A DNA stretch of 13,255 bases from Bacteroidota bacterium (GCA_024280195.1 JAJRQP010000295.1:1-13255), one strand, 5' to 3'. Shown: positions 1-5,721, counted from the stretch's first letter. Made by a program: numbers and translations. Notes: generated by a model not told the origin, from the letters alone.

Positions 1-657
1 AGTAAGCAGTCTTATGTGAGAACATTGGGGATTGGCATTGCAATTTTCTTGAGAATTGGTCTTTTGTTTGCGCTTTATTATTTGTTGCAGTATTTTCAAG
101 AAATATTTTTCAGCATAGATAACAGCTTTTTTTCTATGGAATTAAACGTTCATAGCTTAATCATTGTTTTTGGAGGGCTATTTATTATGTATACTGCCAT
201 TAAAGAGATTTGGCACATGATTAGTTTCGAAGAAGGAGAGCAAGCAGTAGAGAAAAAATCATCCATTGGAAAAGCTCTTTTTGCAATTGTTTTTATGAAT
301 GTCATCTTTTCTTTTGACTCTATCTTAAGCGCGATGGCGTTGAGTGATAACTTGATTATTATGAGTATTGCGATTATAATTAGTGGTGTTTTGATGATTG
401 TTTTAGCAGATACAGTAGCTAATTTTCTTCAGAAAAATAAAATGTATGAAGTCTTAGGGTTATTTGTTCTTTTTGTGGTTGGAATTATGCTTTTGCTAGA
501 AGGTTCTCACATGGCGGGCGTTAAAATATTCGGAGAAGAAATTCATGAAATGAGTAAGACTACCTTTTATTTTATTATTTTTATTCTTGTTGTGATTGAC
601 ATTGTACAATCAAGGTATCAAAAAAAGATAAATGCAACTAAAAAGATAGAGGAGTAA
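1..657 (+). CDS. TerC-family integral membrane protein, 5' end cut by window edge
   Basis: This is a polytopic inner-membrane protein of the TerC family, whose characterised members (Alx, YceF and Bacillus MeeF/MeeY) are linked to manganese export, metal supply to secreted enzymes and tellurite resistance. The frame is open to base 1 (codons for SKQSY precede the GTG at 16), so that GTG is probably internal and the first helix, carrying the first conserved acidic motif, lies outside the window. Counting from that GTG, hydrophobic segments fall near residues 4-27, 44-68, 85-109, 112-138, 143-167 and 182-198. The family's second acidic motif is seen as FSFDSIL, with the aspartate at 101, followed by an acidic residue in LADT. 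A basic tail ends the protein. Its TAA overlaps the next ATG by one base, so it heads an apparent operon. The family call is firm; metal specificity cannot be read. Confidence 0.88.
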   Translation, partial: SKQSYVRTLGIGIAIFLRIGLLFALYYLLQYFQEIFFSIDNSFFSMELNVHSLIIVFGGLFIMYTAIKEIWHMISFEEGEQAVEKKSSIGKALFAIVFMNVIFSFDSILSAMALSDNLIIMSIAIIISGVLMIVLADTVANFLQKNKMYEVLGLFVLFVVGIMLLLEGSHMAGVKIFGEEIHEMSKTTFYFIIFILVVIDIVQSRYQKKINATKKIEE

Positions 658-1238
658 TGACAGAACAGGAAGCAAAACTTGTATTGGTCTCCAATGAAGA
701 AAATTCAATTGAGGATGTTTTTGAGGATGAGTTGTTTCAGTTGAAGCAATCTTTTTTATCTAGCTTGCCAACGTCTAAACTTTTCAATTCTAAATTTAAA
801 AAAATCACTCGATTATCAGATGCATATTCAGCATTAGGTGGTACTCAGCAATCAATAATCGAAGTTGAACAAGTTCCATTTGATTATTCTTCTAATAATG
901 TAAGAGAAGTTTTGACTTCTTTTCAGGAGAATGATAGCAAAATAAAATTATTGCTATTAAGTAGTTCTAGTGCAAGTACAGTGATTGATTTAGGAACTCA
1001 ATTAGTGAATAATTATAAGGCTTTTGCTAGTAAGTGGAGATTAACGAATATTCCTTTAAAACAAGAGGTTAGAATGTCTGATGTTCCAGACCCGATGAAT
1101 CTAATTCAAGCAGTAAACGAATTCAATGAGTCTGGGAAAAAGAATTTTGACGAGATAGAAGCTTTAGATAATAATAACCTCTTGAAAAAAGAAGCAATTC
1201 GTTTAACTTTGTGGCTTAACTTTGAAGCAAATGTCTGA
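657..1238 (+). CDS. Unrecognised 193-residue soluble protein in terC operon
   Basis: I do not recognise this family. The ATG at 657 shares its A with the TAA of the TerC gene and follows an AGAGGAG stretch that can serve as a ribosome binding site, so the start is well supported. The product has no signal peptide and no membrane segment. It opens with an acidic region (about residues 11-27, rich in E and D), has a Ser-rich hydrophobic strand near 96-107 (KLLLLSSSSAS), and a Lys/Asn-rich C-terminal third ending in a hydrophobic helix-like stretch (IRLTLWLNF). It looks like a cytoplasmic alpha/beta protein. Its stop overlaps the start of the DUF493 gene by eight bases, so the two are probably translationally coupled. 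It is a real gene by length, context and coding character; the function is unknown. Confidence 0.75.
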   Translation: MTEQEAKLVLVSNEENSIEDVFEDELFQLKQSFLSSLPTSKLFNSKFKKITRLSDAYSALGGTQQSIIEVEQVPFDYSSNNVREVLTSFQENDSKIKLLLLSSSSASTVIDLGTQLVNNYKAFASKWRLTNIPLKQEVRMSDVPDPMNLIQAVNEFNESGKKNFDEIEALDNNNLLKKEAIRLTLWLNFEANV

Positions 1239-1497
1239 TACATTCGATAAATTGAAAATTCAGTTGGCTTTACAAGAATGGCCAAATGTTTACTTCTTCA
1301 AATTCATTGTCCCAAACAATTCTGAAATAATTGCAAAAATAACTGCTTTGTTTGATGATGGAGCAGACTTGAAGTATTCAAAATCTAAGACAGGTAAGTA
1401 CGTTAGCATTAGTGCAAAAGAAATGATGATGGATGTGGATTCAATCATTGAGAGATATGAAAAAGCAGCAAAATTAAAAGGTGTAATTGCGTTATGA
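1231..1497 (+). CDS. DUF493 / YbeD-family small protein
   Basis: This 88-residue protein matches the DUF493 (YbeD) family, small cytoplasmic proteins whose known structure resembles the ACT regulatory domain; their biochemical role is not settled. The signature is the run FKFIVPN (near residues 23-29), followed by ITALFDDGA, KSKTGKYVSI and the C-terminal KLKGVIAL, which fits the usual end of the fold. The ATG at 1231 (MSDTFDKLK) is preferred over an in-frame TTG at 1222 because family members begin close to the DTFDKLK segment and are about 85-95 residues long. It overlaps the upstream gene by eight bases and the downstream gene by four (ATGA), typical of translational coupling. In E. coli the homologue lies near lipoate genes; that context is absent here. 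Confidence 0.88.
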   Translation: MSDTFDKLKIQLALQEWPNVYFFKFIVPNNSEIIAKITALFDDGADLKYSKSKTGKYVSISAKEMMMDVDSIIERYEKAAKLKGVIAL

Positions 1498-1892
1498 TAT
1501 TAGTAGGTTTTAATTTTTGGGATGTTATTATTGGAATGCTCTGGGTGAGTTTAGTGATTTTAATTGCATTCATTCTGTATCGGTGGGTTCTTCGTAGGTT
1601 TAGTAAGAACGATGTCGATCAATCTGTATTTTTGAAATTGTATAATATTGAAGAAAATCCAGCAAGTGGAGAAATCCCATTTTATTTTACAGCCAATGAA
1701 AAAAAAGATTTCATATTGTCAATATTAGATGCTCAAATGAATGATTTAATTGAGGTTTCTAAAGGAGAATGCAAGGTTGGAGGTAATATTATTCGTTTTG
1801 ATTCGTCAAAAGTACCAAATGGTGACTATTTCTATTCTTTAAAAACAGACAAGCAGAAATCAGTCAAAAAAATGCAAATATTAAACTCTTAG
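1494..1892 (+). CDS. Signal-anchored protein with T9SS-tail-like beta-sandwich domain
   Basis: The protein has 132 residues. Residues about 9-29 form one strong membrane helix followed at once by a basic cluster (YRWVLRRFSK), while the N-terminus is slightly acidic, so the positive-inside rule puts the C-terminal domain in the cytoplasm. Residues about 53-130 resemble the Ig-like C-terminal sorting domain of type IX secretion substrates: an opening ENPASGE, hydrophobic alternating strands (FILSILDAQ), then a FDSSKVPNGDYFYSLKTD segment like the LSxLxxGxYfxxixTD signature of that family, and a final KKMQI strand. Normal T9SS substrates carry this domain after a cleavable signal peptide on a secreted cargo; here there is no cargo and no cleavage site. 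It overlaps the DUF493 gene by four bases and ends the operon. A structural role is possible; the function is not known. Confidence 0.72.
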   Translation: MILVGFNFWDVIIGMLWVSLVILIAFILYRWVLRRFSKNDVDQSVFLKLYNIEENPASGEIPFYFTANEKKDFILSILDAQMNDLIEVSKGECKVGGNIIRFDSSKVPNGDYFYSLKTDKQKSVKKMQILNS

Positions 1893-1894
1893 GC

Positions 1895-1934
1895 TGACAA
1901 GATGTCGCTAATTTAATCTTGGCAAAATTATTGA
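1895..1934 (+). promoter_or_regulatory. Candidate sigma-54-like promoter with upstream inverted repeat, for trxA
   Basis: TTGGCAAAATTATTGA (1919-1934) has the GG-N10-G spacing of a sigma-54 promoter (-24 TGGCA, -12 TTGC), with one mismatch because the last base is A, not C. Thirteen bases upstream lies the inverted repeat TGACA-AGA-TGTC (1895-1906), a plausible activator site. The implied transcript would start near 1945, leaving a leader of about 65 bases before the trxA ATG. The repeat sits only three bases past the stop codon of the upstream gene. No TAnnTTTG box is visible in this gap. Role and strength are inferred. Confidence 0.4.
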
Positions 1935-2008
1935 GAATTGAATTATAGAATTAATTTAGTCGTAAGAAGACAAATAAACCTAAAAATAAACAATTAAAAA
2001 ATAAAATT

Positions 2009-2326
2009 ATGGCAGTTGAAATAACAGACGCAAATTTTGAAGAAATCGTATTAAAAGCAGATAAACCAGTAGTGGTTGATTTCTGGGCAGCTTGGTGTGG
2101 ACCATGTAGAATGATCGGACCAGTTATCGAAGAGATGGCAGGAGAATACGAAGGAAAAGCAATCATCGGAAAAGTAAATGTTGATGAAAATCCAGGAGTA
2201 TCAGCTCAGTTTGGAGTAAGAAACATACCTACAGTTCTTTTTATTAAGAACGGAGAAGTAGCTGATAAGTCTGTTGGAGCAGTTCCAAAAGCACAGTTAG
2301 TACAAAAATTGGAAGCGTTAGTTTAA
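2009..2326 (+). CDS. trxA: Thioredoxin
   Basis: This is a 105-residue classical thioredoxin, the cytoplasmic dithiol-disulfide reductant for ribonucleotide reductase, peroxiredoxins and other partners, itself recycled by thioredoxin reductase. The active site WCGPC is at residues 29-33 in the context FWAAWCGPCRM, with the buried aspartate in VVVDFW before it. The cis-proline loop is NIPTVLF, followed by the usual GEVADKSVGAVPK segment and C-terminal helix. The length equals the family norm and no signal peptide is present, so it is not one of the exported Bacteroidota thioredoxin-fold proteins. The start is fixed by the family N-terminus (MAVEITDANFEE) and lies after an A-rich stretch without a Shine-Dalgarno. 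It appears to be its own transcription unit, with a candidate promoter at 1895-1934 and a strong terminator at 2359-2387. Confidence 0.97.
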   Translation: MAVEITDANFEEIVLKADKPVVVDFWAAWCGPCRMIGPVIEEMAGEYEGKAIIGKVNVDENPGVSAQFGVRNIPTVLFIKNGEVADKSVGAVPKAQLVQKLEALV

Positions 2327-2358
2327 TGTTTTAAGAAGCATTGATAAAATACATTTGT

Positions 2359-2387
2359 AAAAGCTCATCGTCAGATGAGCTTTTTTT
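2359..2387 (+). terminator. Intrinsic terminator after trxA
   Basis: AAAAGCTCATC (2359-2369) and GATGAGCTTTT (2374-2384) form a perfect 11-pair stem with loop GTCA, and the T run continues to 2387. It lies 33 bases after the trxA stop. The A run on the other side means it could also stop minus-strand transcription, but no minus-strand gene approaches it. Confidence 0.92.
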
Positions 2388-2506
2388 ATGCAATCAATTT
2401 AGCACTTTCTCTTTTGTTTTAACCTCCAAGAACTTCAACTAATCCATAATCCTAGCCAAAGCCAACTTCTACCCTTCTACCTTTCATCTTTCACTTCCCT
2501 GTGGAC

Positions 2507-2534
2507 CTCTGTGCCTTCTTTGTGGCTCTCTGTG
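2507..2534. repeat. CTCTGTGCC dispersed element, copy 1
   Basis: This 28 bp element begins CTCTGTGCCTTCTTTGTGG and ends CTCTCTGTG. It differs by one base from the copy at 3064-3091. Read on the minus strand it is a CACAGAG / CCACAAAG / GGCACAGAG sequence, a kind of interspersed motif I recall from several bacterial phyla. It stands on the left of the tandem array. Confidence 0.75.
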
Positions 2535-2591
2535 AAAAGCAGTCAACACTTTACTCCTTCACACAATCTCCACTTCAAATAATTCGTAATT

Positions 2592-3012
2592 CATAACCCT
2601 AACAGGCGTCAACTTCCACTCCACACTCCCATCTCGACTCCCGCTCGATGTCCGTTCCCTGCTTCATCACTCCACTACTTCAACAATTCATAACCCTAAC
2701 AGGCATCAACTTCCACTCCACACTCCCATCTCGACTCCCACTCGATGTCCGTTCCCTGCTTCATCACTCCACTACTTCAACAATTCATAATTCATAACCC
2801 TAACAGGAACCTACTTCACTCCACACTCCCATCTCGACTCCCGCTCGATGTCCGTTCCCTGCTTCATCACTCCACTACTTCAACAATTCATAATTCATAA
2901 CCCTAACAGGCATCAACTTCCACTCCACACTCCCATCTCGACTCCCGCTCGATGTCTGTTCCCTGCTTCATCACTCCACTACTTCAACAATTCATAATTC
3001 ATAACCCTAACA
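2592..3012. repeat. Tandem array of ~100 bp units, four full copies plus a partial fifth
   Basis: Units start with CATAACCCTAACAGG at 2592 (97 bp), 2689 (104 bp), 2793 (103 bp) and 2896 (104 bp), with a partial unit from 3000. Each unit runs CATAACCCTAACAGG, then YRTCAACTTCCACT, CCACACTCCCA, TCTCGACTCCCGCTCGA, TGTCCGTTCCCTGC, TTCATCACTCCACTACTTC and AACAATTCATAATT. The shorter first unit lacks a 7 bp ATAATTC duplication. The third has AACCTACTTCACT in place of the usual join. Single-base changes mark unit 2 (CCCACTCG) and unit 4 (TGTCTGTT). High identity implies recent amplification or homogenisation. Each unit contains an imperfect hairpin: CAT and CGA pair with TCG and ATG across a CTCCCGC loop and a 2-base bulge. 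Confidence 0.92.
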
Positions 3013-3026
3013 AAAGCCAACTTCTC

Positions 3027-3050
3027 CATCTTCATCTTCATCTTCATCTT
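3027..3050. repeat. CATCTT hexanucleotide microsatellite, four units
   Basis: Four perfect copies of CATCTT follow each other just after the end of the tandem array, in a gene-free stretch. Such a tract can change length by slippage. No open frame or promoter is positioned to be affected. Confidence 0.85.
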
Positions 3051-3063
3051 CAACTTCTCACTT

Positions 3064-3091
3064 CTCTGTGCCTTCTTTGTGGTTCTCTGTG
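3064..3091. repeat. CTCTGTGCC dispersed element, copy 2
   Basis: It is a near-exact copy (one C/T difference) of the element at 2507-2534, in the same orientation, on the other side of the array. Like copy 1 it is preceded by an AAAGCCAACTTCT module and a pyrimidine-rich stretch, so a composite of two elements flanks the array on both sides. Confidence 0.75.
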
Positions 3092-3223
3092 TCAACAACT
3101 AATAAACAACTAAATACTTCCCTCTCACAAGCCTATTAGCAAACACCTACTTAAAGCTCTTGTTTTTCAAGAAATCTTCGTACAATTATTACCCTCCCTA
3201 ATTCTAAAAACCAATCAAAATGA

Positions 3224-3231
3224 TATCTTTG
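3224..3231 (+). promoter_or_regulatory. Bacteroidota -7 box for the DUF4258-type gene
   Basis: TATCTTTG matches the phylum's TAnnTTTG primary-sigma element exactly and lies 16 bases before the ATG at 3248, so the leader would be only about 10 bases. No clear -33 TTG element is seen upstream, where the sequence is C-rich. Confidence 0.55.
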
Positions 3232-3247
3232 CAAAAACACATCAAAC

Positions 3248-3937
3248 ATGCAAAAATTCACCAAACGACTAAAGTTTTACGGCATCGGATTCGGATTCGG
3301 ACTTATTTTCGTTATCTTCTTTTTTCAAAATAGAGGTTGTTCTTGGTTGCCATCGAATCGTGTTAAAAATTCCATTCTAGACAGAGTTCTAGTTATTTCT
3401 GACGAGACAAGCAACCAATTAAAGAAATCAAGTCTTACAGAAGAGAATCTTGTTCAGGCCTTAAATGATGGCGATATTTTATTCGGAGAAAGTAATAAAT
3501 CAGAAGATGAAAAATGTTATGTCATAGAAAAAAACGGAATCAAATACGCATTTACCTTGCCTGTTGAGAGTTTCATTTCTGAAGTGTTTGTAGATGTAGA
3601 TAACGGAAACAAAACGACAACCACTACCGGATATGGAAAATTCATCCACTATCCGCTAGATTCTACTCTAATTTATTGTGATACAAGTAAAATTGTAGGG
3701 TGTCAACAAGAAATGCTAGGCCTTCTCAATACCAAAGACATTCTTAAACTTGTCAAAAAATCTGGAAGAATAAATTTTGCAACTTCCAACCTAAGTCAAC
3801 AGCCGAAAGCAGAACACACCGTCGAATTTAAAAAAGACTCCCTACAAATATCAACCAACATGATTTGGTATAAGAATAAGTTAAATATCACATCATTCAA
3901 GTTTGAAGGTTCAGATGCTTGTAAAGAGAAAAACTAA
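3248..3937 (+). CDS. DUF4258-type membrane-anchored protein with extra C-terminal domain
   Basis: This 229-residue protein has a basic N-terminus (MQKFTKRLK), one membrane helix at about 11-27, and then NRGCSWLPSNRVKN (28-41), which matches the signature of short Bacteroidota membrane proteins annotated as DUF4258. The ESFISEVFVDV stretch (107-117) also fits that family, whose function is unknown. Residues about 130-229 form an added domain with a possible disulfide pair (C144, C152), a lysine-rich helix and beta strands, and a Cys near the end (C225). The family members I remember end near residue 120-150, so the tail is an extension or fusion. The basic N-terminus suggests N-in, C-out topology with the bulk in the periplasm, although the KK-rich C-terminal half is not typical of a secreted domain. 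A TATCTTTG box precedes it. A second small membrane gene overlaps its 3' end. Confidence 0.72.
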   Translation: MQKFTKRLKFYGIGFGFGLIFVIFFFQNRGCSWLPSNRVKNSILDRVLVISDETSNQLKKSSLTEENLVQALNDGDILFGESNKSEDEKCYVIEKNGIKYAFTLPVESFISEVFVDVDNGNKTTTTTGYGKFIHYPLDSTLIYCDTSKIVGCQQEMLGLLNTKDILKLVKKSGRINFATSNLSQQPKAEHTVEFKKDSLQISTNMIWYKNKLNITSFKFEGSDACKEKN

Positions 3938-4170
3938 GACGCAATTTATTCTGATAATTAGCTTATTTCTTCTAGCCTGTATTGGATTGTATTTAGAGGT
4001 TACGGATGGTTTTTTTTGCGAGATTAATTAATGAAGTAATCCCTTGTTATTATCCAAAAGGGTCTGTAAGTTCTACTCCTTGCTATGTGAAGTATATGCC
4101 CTACACGTCCGCCTTTCTCTTTATTATAATGATTTCTTCATTGATTTCTTTTTTTTCTATTGAAGATTGA
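3915..4170 (+). pseudogene. Small two-helix membrane protein, frame broken at a T8 run
   Basis: An ATG at 3915, inside the end of the preceding gene and after a GAAGG stretch, opens a 38-codon frame (MLVKRKTKTQF then ILIISLFLLACIGLYL) that stops at 4029-4031. At 4010-4017 there are eight T. If one T is skipped, the frame continues from GCG at 4018 with ARLINEVIPCYYPKG, a loop with three cysteines in all, a second hydrophobic helix (FLFIIMISSLISFF) and a natural TGA at 4168-4170. This gives an 84-residue protein with two membrane helices joined by a Cys-containing loop. The quality of the second half, with no stop for 50 codons and a clean hydrophobic segment, argues that it is or was coding. 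Explanations are a frameshift mutation, a homopolymer sequencing error, or slippage on the T run. I do not recognise the family. Confidence 0.5.
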
Positions 4171-4374
4171 AATGAAAAATACAAGTTCAGTTATTGATAA
4201 CAAAACCCTTCCGATTTTAAATCAATAATTCTATCGCACACCACACTCCACTCCTCCGTGAACCTCTGTGCCTTCTGTGCGATTCTTTTTGAAAAAAAAC
4301 ACGCTGCACAATAACAAGCCACACACCTCCACCTAGTGTTAACGTCAAATGTTCTGGACTTCAATCCTCAATTT
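4171..4374. other. Convergent intergenic gap with a diverged CTCTGTGCC element
   Basis: This gap of 204 bases lies between plus-strand and minus-strand genes that converge. It holds a third, diverged copy of the dispersed element at 4264-4291 (starting CTCTGTGCCTTCTGTGCG) preceded by CCACACTCCACTCC, which echoes the CCACACTCCCA segment of the tandem array. No convincing stem-loop terminator for either side is visible. Confidence 0.6.
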
Positions 4375-5721
4375 TTAATTATCACCTCTCACCCCTCCTT
4401 TCACCATCTCCCACAAAAACACCCCAACCACCAACACATATTCTATCGTAGAAACAAGTCTCACTTCCCATACAGTATTATCCGTAAACTGATAAAAAAC
4501 ATACGAGAAGAAAATCACAAAGCTCCAAGCCAAAGGAAAAGCATAGTTGGTAAACAACGAAAATGCAAGCAGTGGCAAAACATACCAAGGATGCAATGTG
4601 CTACTCAAAATTAAATACACAAAAAATGCAATCGTAATTCTTTTAAAAAGCTTTTTCCAATCAAAGTTATCAGGGTTGACACGGACTCCCCACAATGCTA
4701 ATGCAACAATAATGGTTAATGCAATCATCGATAAACGAGGTCCGTAGGTTTTTGTCATGTTCCAACCGACATCCCAGAAGCCAAACTGAATGTAGTAATA
4801 GAGAATGAATGAGTTAAACTCAAAGACTTCAAAATACAAACGTAAGCTCGTAACGAAATTATTGATATTCTCCGAGTCTAACTGGATAAAACCAAAGGCA
4901 ATCACTAGAAAGATAGTCAAAGCGTAAAATACAATCGCTTTTTTCCAACCTAAAAAACGCAAGAAGAAAGGAAGAATAAGTAAAGGCACCAATTTGATCT
5001 GAACAGCAATGGCAAAGAAGATGCTTCCAAGAATTTCTCTCTTCTGTAACAAATAATAGAAGGCAATGAATAAGAAAGAAATCATGACGCCTTCAAAATG
5101 AGTGTTGCCTGTGCATTCAATAATCCAAAGCGGATTCAGGTAGAGTAACCATATTCTTGCTCGTTCAATTTTAAGGAACTCCAATATCTTAATTAAGAAC
5201 ACAGCACCCAAAATTTCTGTGAGAACAATGAGTAGTTTCAGAATGAAGGTGTTCAGTACCAGTGAATCTGAAAAAGCCGAAGCTAGAATAAAATAAAATT
5301 GATTAATAGGAGGATAGCAGGAGTAGTTTTCTCTTGATAAATCACTAATTCCAGCATAAATTTCTTGCATATATGCGCTCGAAGTCACAAATTCTCGATT
5401 AGCCAATTCTTGTGGGGTAAAATCAAAAGGATTGATTCCTTGCAAGGTTATTTCTCCGTCCCATAAGAATCGAAAATAATCAATGGAGAGGTTGGGCTCG
5501 TTCCAAATGGAAAGTAATTGAGCAATGATAGCAATGATAAATAGTTGCTTAAAAGAAATGGTTTTTCGTTGCGCATATATTCCTAAGTAAGCAATAAAGG
5601 CAAGCGTGTAAAAAAGAGCAATGAACGCAAAATTAGTTCTGTCTTCTTCAAAATTGATTAAGAAAATAGAGAGAAAAAAAACAAGAGGACTAAACGCTAT
5701 GACGACACGTTTAATGTTCAT
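4375..5721 (-). CDS. Multi-pass GT-C glycosyltransferase, mannosyltransferase-like
   Basis: This 448-residue protein has about ten hydrophobic segments and is an integral inner-membrane GT-C enzyme of the kind that takes a sugar from a polyprenyl phosphate and transfers it on the outer face. Key features are an acidic first loop after the second helix, IDYFRFLWDGE (80-90, with the candidate catalytic Asp 81 and Asp 88), followed by QGINPFDFTP (94-103); YPPINQFYF (136-144); NPLWIIECTGNTHFEG (196-211); a KLVPLLILPFF helix (243-253); and LHPWYVLPLLA (376-386), a motif shared with bacterial and GPI-type mannosyltransferases. The ATG follows the TAA of the upstream membrane GT2 with no gap, so the two are coupled. 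The C-terminus (KGGVRGDN) is encoded by C-rich sequence like the intergenic repeats. Sugar and acceptor are not readable; mannose is the best guess. Confidence 0.8.
   Translation of the reverse strand: MNIKRVVIAFSPLVFFLSIFLINFEEDRTNFAFIALFYTLAFIAYLGIYAQRKTISFKQLFIIAIIAQLLSIWNEPNLSIDYFRFLWDGEITLQGINPFDFTPQELANREFVTSSAYMQEIYAGISDLSRENYSCYPPINQFYFILASAFSDSLVLNTFILKLLIVLTEILGAVFLIKILEFLKIERARIWLLYLNPLWIIECTGNTHFEGVMISFLFIAFYYLLQKREILGSIFFAIAVQIKLVPLLILPFFLRFLGWKKAIVFYALTIFLVIAFGFIQLDSENINNFVTSLRLYFEVFEFNSFILYYYIQFGFWDVGWNMTKTYGPRLSMIALTIIVALALWGVRVNPDNFDWKKLFKRITIAFFVYLILSSTLHPWYVLPLLAFSLFTNYAFPLAWSFVIFFSYVFYQFTDNTVWEVRLVSTIEYVLVVGVFLWEMVKGGVRGDN

Larger units (their letters stand above)
2388..3223. 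repeat. Gene-free C-rich repeat field between trxA and the DUF4258 gene
   Basis: About 840 bases hold no credible coding region on either strand. The plus strand is strikingly C/T-rich and poor in G compared with the flanking genes. Content from left to right: a degenerate repeat module (2441-2470, CATAATCCTA then AAAGCCAACTTCT), a CTCTGTGCC element (2507-2534), a four-copy tandem array (2592-2999 plus a partial fifth unit), a second module copy (3000-3023), a CATCTT microsatellite (3027-3050), a second CTCTGTGCC element (3064-3091), and ordinary AT-rich sequence from about 3095. The whole reads as built by duplication of a few interspersed repeats. Confidence 0.85.

Noticed and set aside
1222..1230. 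TTG start giving DUF493 three extra residues
   Set aside because: Family length and the ATG at 1231 make the shorter form more likely; no better ribosome site supports the TTG.
1893..2008. Riboswitch or structured leader upstream of trxA
   Set aside because: The leader is only about 65 bases, very AT-rich and shows no conserved aptamer-like pairing.
1951..2166. Minus-strand open frame opposite the trxA start
   Set aside because: It is antisense to the highly conserved thioredoxin gene, has no family resemblance and arises from the codon pattern of the real gene.
2592..3012. CRISPR array
   Set aside because: The units are contiguous and almost identical over their full ~100 bp length; there are no unique spacers and no cas-like gene in the window.
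4291..4330. Intrinsic terminator for the minus-strand glycosyltransferase operon
   Set aside because: A run of A on the plus strand (T on the minus strand) is present, but no stable stem could be drawn before it.
4336..4747. Plus-strand open frames opposite the GT-C gene end
   Set aside because: They are low-complexity (His, Pro, Lys, Asn-rich) and antisense to a gene with clear conserved motifs.
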